A DNA stretch of 32,258 nt from Opitutales bacterium (lineage in GTDB: Bacteria; Verrucomicrobiota; Verrucomicrobiia; Opitutales; Oceanipulchritudinaceae). The notes below the pieces were generated by a model. The model ran no database searches, had not been told where the DNA came from, and was given only the letters and a program-made list of their open reading frames with translations. Below are positions 1 through 9,640 of the stretch, piece by piece. The stretch is from NCBI GenBank assembly GCA_020831525.1, contig JAFIGH010000059.1, positions 1-32,258 of the forward strand, given 5' to 3'. A program made the translations under genes and the position numbers. The first letter of the stretch is position 1, and each line of letters starts with the position of its first letter.

Positions 1-99
1 TTGTGCTAACTCTCTCACCCCTGCACTCTTGAATCTCTCTTTTCATAGGCGGTGCGCCCAAGGGGTGGGGCATCAAGCAACCGTGCAGGCCGATCTGAT

Positions 100-118
100 T
101 CGGTTTACATTACACTAA
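100..118. promoter_or_regulatory. operator-like imperfect palindrome upstream of first beta-helix gene
   Basis: The site reads TCGGTTTA-CAT-TACACTAA. It has the same 8-3-8 layout as the perfect palindrome TTAGTTTA-TCT-TAAACTAA at 13620-13638 and matches 13 of its 16 arm bases. It lies 72 bp before the ATG at 190, a normal place for an operator. A LacI-family regulator, two of which are encoded in the window, is a plausible binder. That assignment is inference. Confidence 0.45.
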
Positions 119-189
119 TCGGCCTTTCGAGCGCATTGACGGGCGCGGAGAAGGGGTGGAGTTTAGGGTTGATGTTGGAGATACCCTCG

Positions 190-3100
190 ATGTTACCCCG
201 TTTGCGATTTCTTCTTCTCTTTGTCGTGTCGTGCGCCCTAACGGCTGGCGCGGTGGCGATGACGGGGGCTCGCGAGCACATCCGTTACCCGGCGGGCGGC
301 GGGTTTGTTATTGATGTGACGCAGGCGCCGTTCAACGCTGACCCGACGGGTGAGGCGGACAGCTCGGCGGCGATCATGGCGGCCTCGCTCCATGCGCGCA
401 CTTGGCCGGTGGGGGTGCCGATGTTTGTTTATTTTCCGAACGGGCGCTACCGCATTGAGGAGCCGGTGGTTCTGGAGGAACGCACGCCGGGGGGACAGTA
501 CATCATGATGCAGGGCGAAAGCCGTGAGGGCGTGACGCTTTTTGTTCCGGACAATACACCGGCCTTTGCCAATGGGGGGACACCGCGACCGGTCGTCAGC
601 TACTTTGAAGGCGATTGGACGAACAACGGCTTCCTCAACACATTTGAAAACTTCACGGTGGAAGTGGGTGCAGGCAACCCTGGTGCCGTGGCCGTGCGCT
701 TTCAGGGGAACAACGTGACGCGCATGAGCAACGTGACCATTCGTTCGCTCGATCCGGCGGGGGTAGGCGCGGTCGGGCTCGATATTTCCACAAACATTTC
801 CGCTCCGGCCATTGTCGAGAACGTGCGCATCGAAGGCTTCGAGATCGGCGTGAAAACGGACAGCCCCACAACGTCGGTGTATTCATGGGTTCTGAAGGAC
901 ATGGAACTCATCGGCCAGCGGTCGGCGGGGATTCGCCTCTACCGGCGTCCGCTCACGATCTACAACCTTTACAGCGAGAACACCGTGCCGGTGCTCAACA
1001 GTGTTTTCCGCGACGGCAATATCGTCATCATGAACGCGGATCTGCGTACACCGGAGGGGGAGACGGCAGACGGGCCGGCGCTCATCACGACGGGAGATTT
1101 CATTTACCTGCGCCACGTCACGCAGGAAGGCTACGCGTATTTGCTCGACGACAACGGAACCGTGGTCGAGAGCACCGGCGTGGACGGTTCCTTCCGCAAC
1201 GGACCGGCCTACAAGGTGTGGGAGGATGCGCCGGAGGATTTTCTTTGGCTTGATGAACCGGAGTTTCCGGAGGTGGAGTGGGATGCTCCGGAGGATTGGT
1301 TGGTACTCGATCCGGCCGGGCGCAGCGACCACACCGAATACCTGCGTGAAGCGATGGAGTCCGGCGCGGAGACGATCTTTCTCAAGCCCGGACCTTTCAC
1401 GGTGAGCGACACGATCCGCATCGGTCCGTCGGTGAAGCGTATCGCGAGTAACTACGCACAGATCAATCTGACCTTTCCGCTCACGGGCAGCGGCAAGCCG
1501 GTCTTCGAACTCGGTGTGAGCGATCACCCGGCTGTCATTATCGAGCAGATCTGGGGCAACTGGCAGCAGAACCTGCGCGAGTATTTCATCCACAACCGCT
1601 CCAATGCGGACCTGATCCTGAAGGATATCTTCTGGATTTCGGGTGGCGTCTATCGCAACGACCCGTCGACCGGGCGGCTCTTCGTCTACAACGTGTGCAA
1701 CGTTCCCGGCGGGCAGCAGTTTCGCCCGGACCTCGCGAGCTGGGTAATCCACGACCAGCAGTCTTGGGCCTTCCAGTTCAACCCCGAGATGGCCTTGCCC
1801 ATGCTCGTCATGAGCGGGGGCGACTTCTGGATGTTCGGGGCGAAATTCGGCGAGAAGCAGGGCCCGATGATCTACGCCTACGACCAGGCACGCTTTGAAC
1901 TCCTCGGCGGCGTCATGAACGTGAGCCACGGGGAGGAGCTTGAGCCCTTCGATACGGCCATCTTTGTCGTCGAGGATGCGCAGATCACTGTGTCCGCGCT
2001 GGAGCGGGCGGTGGAAGTCAACGGGCCCCCGAACTGGAATTTCCGTCACCGTTTTATCAGCGATGAATACCGCGAGGGCGAACGCCGCCGCCTGCCGACA
2101 ACGGATCCGATGGTGGTGCACCGCGACACCCTGAGCCGGGCGGGGCCGGGGGCCGCCGGGGCGCTCATGCCCCTATACACGAGCCGTTATGCCGACGATC
2201 CGGCGAGTTCCGCACCGGATGTATCCGTTTTCCACACACGTGTGGGCGATCTTCAGGACGGTGCTCTCCTTTTGGCCGAGGTCGAAGGCAACGGTCCCGG
2301 GGTTCCCTCCGTGCACTGGTCCCGTGTGAGCGGTCCGGGCGAGGTGGCCTTCGACGATCCGGCCGCGCCCTCCGCACGCGCTCATTTCAGCCGGGTAGGG
2401 GATTACGAACTCGGTGTGCGCGTGCGCAACGGGCTGCACGAGACTTTCGAGGTGTTCCCCCTTACCGTGACCTTGGGCGAAAGCGTTGTCCTTCAGCCCA
2501 TGCGCGGGCAGTTCCGCCGCATCGACGACCGCGCCCCGCGTAACGGTCAGGGCAACGCCGCTATCGAGGCCCTTCTCCTGCGCACGGGTGACGAGGCGGC
2601 GAGCGGACAAGCGCAGGACACGGAAGTGCGTATCCACATGGAATTGGACATATACCGCCTGCGCGGGGCGGAAGACGCTATCCGTGCGGCCCAATTTGAG
2701 GTCACGCCGCGCGCCCTCGTCAATCCGCTCGATGTGGATGTGTATCATGTGCGCGGTCCGGCGTTTGGCGTCGTCAATGCACAGGATTTCGCCCGTGCCG
2801 CGAAACCGGTCGCGACAGCGGATGCGGATGTCTTCACGCTCGACCAAACCCACGCTTTCGATGTGGCCGAGCCCCTCCGCCTGAGCATTGGGAACGAAGA
2901 GACATTTCTCGGGCTGCAACTGCGTTCCATCCCCAACGACGACGGCGAAAACAACTACGTAGAGTGGTATTCGCCCGATGCGACGGTGTCGCAAGGACAC
3001 CGCCCGGCGCTCGTTGTGGAAGGCGCGACAACGGGCCTCTCCTTCTGGGACGGCTTTGTTGGCTATGCCGCGGATGAAGTCTATCACCCCGACCTCGGCC

Positions 3101-3339
3101 GCTACACGCTCCTAGCGGGCGACTGGGCATGGTCGGCGGACCTCGGCCGCTATTTTCATGTGCCGACGGGAACGCTCGCGAGCGCGTGGATGTGGACGGA
3201 GGGCTTCGGATGGCTTTGGACCCGCCGCGACCTCTATCCATGGTTCTACGCAAACGATTCCGACACCTGGCTCTATGCTCACGGAAGCGGCAACACCTCT
3301 AACTTTTATGATACCTCCTCCGGCGAGTGGCTTCCGTGA
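190..3339 (+). CDS. secreted double beta-helix (pectate-lyase-3/GH55-like) protein with PKD-like, DNRLRE-like and W-rich C-terminal modules
   Basis: Large exported protein of 1049 residues, probably a polysaccharide-active or polysaccharide-binding surface protein. Residues 1-24 form a signal peptide (MLPRLRF then LLLFVVSCALTAGA). A first right-handed beta-helix begins with YPAGGG, FNADPTGEADSSAA and VYFPNGRYRI (about 30-365), typical of the Pectate_lyase_3 family. A second helix-like half runs about 370-650. Two tandem helices are the layout of GH55 enzymes, but I cannot identify catalytic residues. A PKD/Ig-like domain (VHWSRVSGPGEVAF) spans about 678-762, then a DNRLRE/CBM96-like beta-sandwich about 766-950, then a Trp/Tyr-rich tail about 952-1049. 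The ATG at 190 has GGAG nine bases upstream; an in-frame ATG at 172 is also possible. It is a paralogue of the protein at 15864. Confidence 0.8.
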   Translation: MLPRLRFLLLFVVSCALTAGAVAMTGAREHIRYPAGGGFVIDVTQAPFNADPTGEADSSAAIMAASLHARTWPVGVPMFVYFPNGRYRIEEPVVLEERTPGGQYIMMQGESREGVTLFVPDNTPAFANGGTPRPVVSYFEGDWTNNGFLNTFENFTVEVGAGNPGAVAVRFQGNNVTRMSNVTIRSLDPAGVGAVGLDISTNISAPAIVENVRIEGFEIGVKTDSPTTSVYSWVLKDMELIGQRSAGIRLYRRPLTIYNLYSENTVPVLNSVFRDGNIVIMNADLRTPEGETADGPALITTGDFIYLRHVTQEGYAYLLDDNGTVVESTGVDGSFRNGPAYKVWEDAPEDFLWLDEPEFPEVEWDAPEDWLVLDPAGRSDHTEYLREAMESGAETIFLKPGPFTVSDTIRIGPSVKRIASNYAQINLTFPLTGSGKPVFELGVSDHPAVIIEQIWGNWQQNLREYFIHNRSNADLILKDIFWISGGVYRNDPSTGRLFVYNVCNVPGGQQFRPDLASWVIHDQQSWAFQFNPEMALPMLVMSGGDFWMFGAKFGEKQGPMIYAYDQARFELLGGVMNVSHGEELEPFDTAIFVVEDAQITVSALERAVEVNGPPNWNFRHRFISDEYREGERRRLPTTDPMVVHRDTLSRAGPGAAGALMPLYTSRYADDPASSAPDVSVFHTRVGDLQDGALLLAEVEGNGPGVPSVHWSRVSGPGEVAFDDPAAPSARAHFSRVGDYELGVRVRNGLHETFEVFPLTVTLGESVVLQPMRGQFRRIDDRAPRNGQGNAAIEALLLRTGDEAASGQAQDTEVRIHMELDIYRLRGAEDAIRAAQFEVTPRALVNPLDVDVYHVRGPAFGVVNAQDFARAAKPVATADADVFTLDQTHAFDVAEPLRLSIGNEETFLGLQLRSIPNDDGENNYVEWYSPDATVSQGHRPALVVEGATTGLSFWDGFVGYAADEVYHPDLGRYTLLAGDWAWSADLGRYFHVPTGTLASAWMWTEGFGWLWTRRDLYPWFYANDSDTWLYAHGSGNTSNFYDTSSGEWLP

Positions 3340-3376
3340 GCCCGCAAAACCGATACCTCAATACTTAGTCGCCTAC

Positions 3377-5938
3377 ATGTTGCAGATGATTCCATTGAAC
3401 TCTCTTTCACGACGCCTTCATGGCGGGGCCATTACCGTCGCCACGACCGCTTTTCTCCTCTGCGGTGCCCTGCATGCTCAGGTGGATGATGACGATGTCT
3501 ATGTACTCGATCCGTTTACGGTCTCGGGGGGCGAAGTGCGCGGTTATCAAGTGCGCAACACACTCTCGGCCACCCGCTTCAATGCCATCATCCGCGAAGT
3601 TCCACTGACGATCACCTCCCTCACGCGGGAGTTTCTGGAGGATACCTATTCGCTCACTCTTGAAGACTCCGTGCGCTTCACCGCCGGCGTCACTCAAGGG
3701 GCTTCCAGCACCGCCGAGGAAACGGGCGGTTTCTACATTCGCGGCTTGCGCACGCTTCGCTCCAAGCGCAACGGAATCAACCAGCTCTACAGCCAGGACA
3801 TGACCAACGTCGAGCGGGTCGAGGTCGTGAAGGGACCGATGTCCCTTCTCTACGGCCAGGTGGAGCCGGGCGGGATCGTCAACTACCTCACGATGCGCCC
3901 GCTTGAAGAGTTCCGCACGGATGTGCAACTCACGTGGGGCAGCTACGATCACTACCGTGCGCAGATCAACCACACCGGCCCCCTCTACGCGGGGCGCGAC
4001 GACAGTCGGCACCAGGTCCTTTACCGGTTTGACGCTTCCTACAAGCGCGACGGAGGCTGGCGCGAGAACACCGAGGACGAGCGCTCCTTCTGGTCGGGGC
4101 TCCTTCAATACAAACCGTTCCGACGCACGACGGTCACCGTGCAATGGGACTACCTCAATCAAAACTCTTTCAATACATCGCCGCTTCCCGAGTACAACAC
4201 ACAGTGGCGTGAGATCTTCGAGGATCTGGTGGGGGGCTTCACCGAACCGGTGCAGAACCTCGGGGTGCGCGTCCTCGCCGGGCAGGACCCGCGCGACAGC
4301 TATACGCTGAATCCGCCCGTGACCTTTACCGACGCGGGCACAGGGCAGCCGTATGAGTTCTATTCCGCCTCGTCGCAGGGCAACCGCTTTTGGGACAGCT
4401 ACGCCGAGTTCTGGGGCCGCCGCAACAACTTCGTGCCGGCCAACGCCTTCAACAATGTTGACCAGCACACGGTCTCGCTCGAGGTGCGGCAGCAACTCGG
4501 TGAAGCGTGGGCTTCGCGCCTCTATGTTGTGCACCACAACATCGTGCGGCGCTCGGCATGGGGCGATATTTGGGCGCTCGGCCTTTCCGGCGACAAGGCC
4601 GCGGGCTATTCATGGAACCACTTCAAGCGGCGTAATTTTGATTTCACCGGGCAACTTGAGATCACCGGACGGTGGAACCTTGGCCATGTCGAGAACCAGA
4701 CGTTTATCGGCCTTGAACATATGAATGACAACTTCCGCGGTTCCGTGGCGACGGGCGGCGGAAGCAATATCGTCAATCCGGAAATCGCCGATGCGGTGGC
4801 GGACGATCCCTTCAATCCGATCACCGGTTCGACGTTCCTCGTCCCCGGTCGCTTTGAGATCGATCTCAACCGCCCCCTTGAGCCGCAGAACTTCCAGGAC
4901 CGCAAGAACTACTCCGCCTTTATCTCCAACCTCAGCCGCTTTCTCGATGACCGGCTGCTCATTCTCGCGGGTATTCGCTACGACAAAGAGGAATCCCAGC
5001 GTGTGGAGCGCCCCGGCCTACCGCTGAACACCTCGGAGGAAACGACGATCCAGTTGGGCACGTCTTATCGCCTCAACGAGCAGATCAATCTCTACGCCTC
5101 CTACAGCGAGTCCTTCCGCCCACAAAATGGGTTTGTCAACCGTATCAAGTCCGACAGCGCAATCGCAGCCGAGCTGGAAAGACCACCGGGCGAGCGCGTC
5201 TTCACCGATCCGGACCCGCTTAGGCCGATCAGCGGTACGGGATATGAGGTGGGCGCGAAATTCGACCTCTTTGACGACCGCCTCTCCGGATCGTTCGCGT
5301 TCTTCCGCGTCGAACTGAGCGGCGTGCCCAAGTCCTTCTCCTTCGCTGTGCCCGGCGCTTTCGACGACAGCGGCAACCAGCAGACCGCGATTGTCGGCAA
5401 CCAGAACAACGGGCGCCGTGTGGAAGGTTTTGAAACCGAGTTGTTTTTCCGTCCGACGGACAACTGGCAGTGGGTCTTCACCTACGCCTTCCTCGATTCG
5501 GTCGAGATTCTCAACCAGAATGTCGTCGAAATCCGCGAGGGCAACGCTGTTCCGACGAACATACCTTCCATCTCCGTGCCTGAGCACCAGATCGGCCTCT
5601 GGACCAAATACACATTCGGCGACGGTCGCCTTGACGGGCTTTCCATCGGGGGCGGATTCAATTGGTTGGACAAGCGTTACGGTGCTTTCCAACTCCGCAC
5701 GGAGAATCCGGCCGCGGCCAGCTTTGTCGGAACGGACGACGCCGTGGAAAAGCAGATTCTTCTGGGCTCGCAGATTCTCTTTGACGGGATGATCGCCTAT
5801 ACCTTCCGCAGCCGCGACCGGTTTGAGCACACCATCCAGCTCAACGGCCGCAATCTTGCCAACCGCAGGTACGTCCATCCGGGCGGCATGCCCCAGGACC
5901 CGCGCATCGTCTACCTCACCATCAAGAGCCGCTTCTAA
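3377..5938 (+). CDS. TonB-dependent outer-membrane receptor
   Basis: Outer-membrane receptor of 853 residues for TonB/ExbBD-energised import, here probably of oligosaccharides. After a signal peptide (TVATTAFLLCGALHA) comes DDDDVYVLDPFTVSGG, a Verrucomicrobiota-style TonB-box region. The plug domain (about 45-170) contains FYIRGLRT and VERVEVVKGPMSLLYGQVEPGGIVNY. A 22-strand-type barrel follows and ends in IKSRF, with the terminal Phe used as an outer-membrane assembly signal. There is no N-terminal carboxypeptidase-like or secretin domain, so it is the simpler receptor type and not a classic SusC. The start at 3377 (or the in-frame ATG at 3386) was chosen because it places the signal peptide correctly. 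The gene lies 37 bp after the beta-helix gene and 37 bp before the next one, so the group is probably co-transcribed. The substrate is not shown by the sequence. Confidence 0.92.
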   Translation: MLQMIPLNSLSRRLHGGAITVATTAFLLCGALHAQVDDDDVYVLDPFTVSGGEVRGYQVRNTLSATRFNAIIREVPLTITSLTREFLEDTYSLTLEDSVRFTAGVTQGASSTAEETGGFYIRGLRTLRSKRNGINQLYSQDMTNVERVEVVKGPMSLLYGQVEPGGIVNYLTMRPLEEFRTDVQLTWGSYDHYRAQINHTGPLYAGRDDSRHQVLYRFDASYKRDGGWRENTEDERSFWSGLLQYKPFRRTTVTVQWDYLNQNSFNTSPLPEYNTQWREIFEDLVGGFTEPVQNLGVRVLAGQDPRDSYTLNPPVTFTDAGTGQPYEFYSASSQGNRFWDSYAEFWGRRNNFVPANAFNNVDQHTVSLEVRQQLGEAWASRLYVVHHNIVRRSAWGDIWALGLSGDKAAGYSWNHFKRRNFDFTGQLEITGRWNLGHVENQTFIGLEHMNDNFRGSVATGGGSNIVNPEIADAVADDPFNPITGSTFLVPGRFEIDLNRPLEPQNFQDRKNYSAFISNLSRFLDDRLLILAGIRYDKEESQRVERPGLPLNTSEETTIQLGTSYRLNEQINLYASYSESFRPQNGFVNRIKSDSAIAAELERPPGERVFTDPDPLRPISGTGYEVGAKFDLFDDRLSGSFAFFRVELSGVPKSFSFAVPGAFDDSGNQQTAIVGNQNNGRRVEGFETELFFRPTDNWQWVFTYAFLDSVEILNQNVVEIREGNAVPTNIPSISVPEHQIGLWTKYTFGDGRLDGLSIGGGFNWLDKRYGAFQLRTENPAAASFVGTDDAVEKQILLGSQILFDGMIAYTFRSRDRFEHTIQLNGRNLANRRYVHPGGMPQDPRIVYLTIKSRF

Positions 5939-5975
5939 CAACTCCCTTCATCACGAACACCAACCCATTGATACA

Positions 5976-6929
5976 ATGAAATATCCGACATGTCTACTTG
6001 CCCTCAGTTTATTGACCGCATCGACAGCCTCCGCCGAGGAGGTTGTCCGCATCCATCCGGCGTTCGACTCCGGACGGGTGGCCACGAATGACCTGTCCAC
6101 GACGGACTTCCAGCAGTGGTCTAACGGCACCGGTTCCTCCCGCGCCAATAACGTCGGCTGGAACGAAAGCCGCGGCATTTGGTATAGCTTCATCCGCTTC
6201 TCCGGTCGGCGGCAGGAAGGCACAGAGTGGTTCGGTCTCGAACTCTCCGAGTGGTTCGAGCGTCTCGATGCCGCGGGTTCCATCACCCTCCGCGGCGATG
6301 TCAACTGGCTGGAGATCAATCCGGACTTTCCCGGAGAGGCGGGGGTTGACGTCTCCGTGTGGCTCATCCCGGGGATGGACATCGCCGAGGGGAGCTTGCC
6401 CGGCTTTGGCAACACCTGGCCGTGGAACTACGCCAACCGCATCAAGGTCGAAACGATTCTTGTCGAGGATATGATTCCCCTGAGGGCCAGTTGGGACGAT
6501 GCCGAATTCGATCCCGTCGATACACGGGACAAGATGGAGTATCACCTCCAAATCGATCTCACCGGCGCCGTGAAGAGCGCCATTGCCGACGGGTTGATGT
6601 CGGCGTCGACTCCGTGGGGAATTGTTTTCTTCCCCGAGGAGATGGAGGACCAACTCGATGTGCCGAACAACCCGCAGTGGATCGACCGGCGCCAGACGGT
6701 CCTTCACGGAGGCTTCTGGGAAATCGTTTTCGAGGAGGGTGACGATCCGCCGCCGGTAACTTGGGCCGGGTTTGCGATTGAGGAGAGCGGATGGGTCGAT
6801 ACCGGCGCGTTTCTGGGCTGGGTGTATCCCCTCGGAAACTATGTTTTTGTCTCTGATATTGAAGGCTGGATGTTTTTGCCCGAGACCCATGTCGACGCCG
6901 ACGGGGCGTGGGCGTTTCCCATCCGCTGA
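5976..6929 (+). CDS. exported DNRLRE-like protein, tandem paralogue 1, with Opitutales-type C-terminal module
   Basis: Protein of 317 residues with a signal peptide (CLLALSLLTASTASA) followed by EEVVRIHPAFDSGR. The body (about 22-255) looks like an all-beta DNRLRE/CBM96-type domain: an N-terminal strand set, WYSFIRFSG, and a late helix-strand element HLQIDLTGAVKSAI...TPWGIVFFP that resembles the 'WDVTSLV..W..G..NYGLLI' signature of that family. The last 55 residues (WAGFAIEESGWVDTG...GAWAFPIR) are nearly the same as those of the next gene and related in style to the tail of the 190-3339 protein. It sits directly behind the TonB receptor and 24 bp before its paralogue. Carbohydrate binding at the surface is likely but not proven; no catalytic motif is visible. 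Confidence 0.8.
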   Translation: MKYPTCLLALSLLTASTASAEEVVRIHPAFDSGRVATNDLSTTDFQQWSNGTGSSRANNVGWNESRGIWYSFIRFSGRRQEGTEWFGLELSEWFERLDAAGSITLRGDVNWLEINPDFPGEAGVDVSVWLIPGMDIAEGSLPGFGNTWPWNYANRIKVETILVEDMIPLRASWDDAEFDPVDTRDKMEYHLQIDLTGAVKSAIADGLMSASTPWGIVFFPEEMEDQLDVPNNPQWIDRRQTVLHGGFWEIVFEEGDDPPPVTWAGFAIEESGWVDTGAFLGWVYPLGNYVFVSDIEGWMFLPETHVDADGAWAFPIR

Positions 6930-6953
6930 TTGCCGCACCTTGTACCGCCAAGC

Positions 6954-7928
6954 ATGAAATCCATTAAAGCACTCCTTCTTTTATCCTTCGGCGCGGCCTC
7001 CGTCTTGACGCTCGCGGCAGAGGAAGTCATTCAAATCCACCCGCGTTTTGACTCCGGTCGCCTGCGCACAAACACCCTGCTTGACGGGCAGAGTTTCAAC
7101 CAATGGACTAACGGCACGGGATTCAACTGGGCCAATAACGTCGGCGTGAATCCGCAGGGTATCTGGTATAGTTTCATCCGCTTTGCCGGTCCGCGCGCAG
7201 AGGGCGATACGCTCTTCGGTGCGGAACTCGCCGATCTTCATGGCATGCTCGATGCCGCCGGCAGTGTAACGCTCCGCGGTGACGTGCTCTGGCACGAGCG
7301 CGACGCGGACTTTCCGGTCGATCCCGGTGTGACCGTTTCGGTCTGGCTCGTGCCGGGCATGACGATTCCGGAAGGACAGTTCCCGACTTTTGCCAACACA
7401 TGGCCGTGGAACTATCCGGACTCTGTGAAAGTCACGAGCTTTGCTCCGGAAGAAACGACCCCCTTGCGCGCGAATTTTAATGCCGCCGAGGCGGATCCGG
7501 TCACAGAACGTTCCCAGATGGCCTACAACCTGAGAATCGACCTCACGGCGGCTATCCATGCTGCGATTGATGCGGGCACGATGACGGCGACGACGCCATG
7601 GGGCATCGTTTTCTTCCCCGAATCGATGGAAGATCAGCGTGATGTGGCGAACAATCCGGCTTGGCTCACCCGCGAGGGGACGGTTCTTTCGGGCGCGTAT
7701 TGGGAGGTGGTCATTCAAGAGGGCGATCCGGGCGACCCGGTTGATCCCGATCCGGATACCTGGGCCGGATTCGAAATCGAGGAGTCGGGTTGGGTCGATA
7801 CGGGCGACTTCCTTGGCTGGATTCATCCCATGGGCGATTTTGTATATGTCCTTTCGCTCGAAGGCTGGATGTATTTGCCTGCCGCGCATGTGGAAACCGA
7901 CGGAGCGTGGGCCTTTGTCATTCGATGA
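6954..7928 (+). CDS. exported DNRLRE-like protein, tandem paralogue 2
   Basis: Protein of 324 residues, clearly a tandem duplicate of the upstream gene. They share EEVIQIHPRFDSGR, WTNGTGFNWANNVG, IWYSFIRFAGPR, TPWGIVFFPESMEDQ and the closing module WAGFEIEESGWVDTG...GAWAFVIR. The signal peptide is ALLLLSFGAASVLTLAA. A short PGDPVDPDPD linker joins the beta domain to the C-terminal module, which supports the module being a separate unit. An in-frame TTG at 6930 would extend the N-terminus, but ATG 6954 gives the better signal peptide. The function is probably binding or display of polysaccharide at the cell surface, inferred from fold style and position. Confidence 0.8.
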   Translation: MKSIKALLLLSFGAASVLTLAAEEVIQIHPRFDSGRLRTNTLLDGQSFNQWTNGTGFNWANNVGVNPQGIWYSFIRFAGPRAEGDTLFGAELADLHGMLDAAGSVTLRGDVLWHERDADFPVDPGVTVSVWLVPGMTIPEGQFPTFANTWPWNYPDSVKVTSFAPEETTPLRANFNAAEADPVTERSQMAYNLRIDLTAAIHAAIDAGTMTATTPWGIVFFPESMEDQRDVANNPAWLTREGTVLSGAYWEVVIQEGDPGDPVDPDPDTWAGFEIEESGWVDTGDFLGWIHPMGDFVYVLSLEGWMYLPAAHVETDGAWAFVIR

Positions 7929-7964
7929 GAAAATTCTGGCGCGACATCCGCATCCGGTTGGGCG

Positions 7965-8002
7965 GAGACCCCCTTCGTGGTCCGCGCATCCGGCGGTCTC
8001 CT
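7965..8002 (+). other. long-loop inverted repeat between paralogue 2 and GH43
   Basis: GGAGACC at 7965-7971 and GGTCTCC at 7996-8002 are perfect 7-bp arms around a 24-base loop. No T-run follows, so it is a poor intrinsic terminator. It may be a processing hairpin separating the exported-protein genes from GH43, or it may have no function. Confidence 0.3.
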
Positions 8003-8036
8003 TAACGCTTCCTGATGGCACTCAAGCACCCACTCT

Positions 8037-9635
8037 GTGGCTGAAACTCCTGTAGTCGACGAAAAGGCAGTTGCCCGGGATGGCACTGTGGTAAGGCCGG
8101 ATGGTGAGACCGGGCAACGGTTCTTCACCAATCCGGTGCTTCCCGGCTTTCATCCGGATCCATCCATCTGCCGGGTGGGAGAGGACTATTACCTCGCGGT
8201 CAGCTCGTTCGAGTATTTTCCCGGTGTTCCGCTCTTCCATAGTCGTGATTTGGTACACTGGCGGTCGATCAGCCATGCCCTCACGCGGCGCTCGCAGTTG
8301 GATTTGGCCGGAAGGCCCTGCTCCCAGGGCATCTTTGCGCCGACGCTGCGTCAGCATGCCGGCCGCTTCTACCTGATCACGACCGATGTCGGCGGCACGG
8401 GTAATTTCTTTGTCACGGCGGAGGACCCCTCCGGTCCGTGGTCGGAACCCGTGTTTGTGGACCGGGGTTGCTTCGACCCCTCACTCTTCTTCGACGACGA
8501 CGGGCGTGTCTACTACACGCGCCGTGAATGCGGCGTGATCGTGCAGGCGGAGATCGACCTTGGCACCGGGAGGCTCCGGCATCCCGTCCGGCGCATCGCC
8601 GGTCCCTTTGCTTCGTCGGACGCGGAAGGTCCTCACCTCTACAAGATCAACGGCTGGTACTACCTTGTGTGCGCCGAGGGCGGAACGGGCTACGGGCACA
8701 TGGTCACGGTCGGGCGCAGCCGCTCGCCCTGGGGACCATTCGCCGGCTGCCCGTGGAACCCCATCCTTACCCACCGGCATCTGGTTCCCCATGCCATCCG
8801 CTACACCGGCCACGGTGATCTTGTCGAGGCATTCGACGGATCATGGTGGATGGTCTTTCTCGGCACCCGGCACAACCCGAAATTCGGATACAATTTTCAT
8901 GTTATGGGGCGGGAGACTTTTCTCGCCCCCGTGGAATGGCGCGACGGCTGGCCCGTGGTCAACGGCGGGAATCCCGTCGAGTTGCAGATGCGGGCGCCCT
9001 CGCTTCCGCCGCACCCGTGGCCGGAGCCGCCCGACCGCGAGCAATTCCGCGACGGTTCGTTCGGACCCGAATGGACTTTCCTGCGTACTCCGCCGCGGGA
9101 CGGAGCGGTGTGCTTTGTCCCCTCCGGCGGACTCATTCTGCAGGGCACCGCCGAAAATCTTGATGCCGCGGGTTCGCCCGCTTTCGTTGGGCGACGGCAG
9201 ACAGACCACCACTTTTGCGCGCGCACACAGGTGTGTTTTGCTCCCGATGCACCCGGCGAGGAAGCCGGCCTCACGATCCTCCAGAGTAACCAATTTCACA
9301 TCGAAATCTGCCTCCGGCGTGAGGCCGACGGTCTATGGCTGGTCACGCGCCGCCGCCTCCTCGACCTTTCCGTGGAGACCACGCGCAAACGGTGGCCTGC
9401 GGAGGAGGCCGTCCTCGGCGTCAGAGGCGATTATTCTTCCTACACCTTTCTTGCCGGAACCGATGAAGGCGCTCTCGCCGTCGTCGACCGGTGCCCCCTG
9501 CGTTTCCTCTCCACCGAACTGGCCACCGGATGGACGGGCGTCGTCCTCGGCCCCTATGCCACCGGCAACGGCCGCGCCTGCGTTGCGCCCGCCACATTTC
9601 CGTGGTTCGAATACCGCGGTAACGACGCTTTGTAA
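8037..9635 (+). CDS. glycoside hydrolase family 43 (beta-xylosidase / alpha-L-arabinofuranosidase type)
   Basis: Inverting exo-glycosidase of 532 residues that releases xylose or arabinose from oligosaccharides. The five-bladed propeller (about 30-330) shows the GH43 triad: base Asp41 in NPVLPGFHPDPSI, pKa-modulating Asp147 in CFDPSLFFDDDG and general acid Glu197 in DAEGPHLYK. TGHGDLVEA contains the metal-near His. Residues about 345-530 form the C-terminal beta-sandwich common in the XynB-like subfamilies. There is no signal peptide, so it acts in the cytoplasm on imported oligosaccharides. The start is the GTG at 8037; a stop lies in frame at 8013-8015 and no ATG is near. The exact substrate (xylo- or arabino-) cannot be told from sequence alone. 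It lies 108 bp after the exported paralogue and 48 bp before a LacI gene. Confidence 0.92.
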   Translation: MAETPVVDEKAVARDGTVVRPDGETGQRFFTNPVLPGFHPDPSICRVGEDYYLAVSSFEYFPGVPLFHSRDLVHWRSISHALTRRSQLDLAGRPCSQGIFAPTLRQHAGRFYLITTDVGGTGNFFVTAEDPSGPWSEPVFVDRGCFDPSLFFDDDGRVYYTRRECGVIVQAEIDLGTGRLRHPVRRIAGPFASSDAEGPHLYKINGWYYLVCAEGGTGYGHMVTVGRSRSPWGPFAGCPWNPILTHRHLVPHAIRYTGHGDLVEAFDGSWWMVFLGTRHNPKFGYNFHVMGRETFLAPVEWRDGWPVVNGGNPVELQMRAPSLPPHPWPEPPDREQFRDGSFGPEWTFLRTPPRDGAVCFVPSGGLILQGTAENLDAAGSPAFVGRRQTDHHFCARTQVCFAPDAPGEEAGLTILQSNQFHIEICLRREADGLWLVTRRRLLDLSVETTRKRWPAEEAVLGVRGDYSSYTFLAGTDEGALAVVDRCPLRFLSTELATGWTGVVLGPYATGNGRACVAPATFPWFEYRGNDAL

Positions 9636-9640
9636 TCGCT

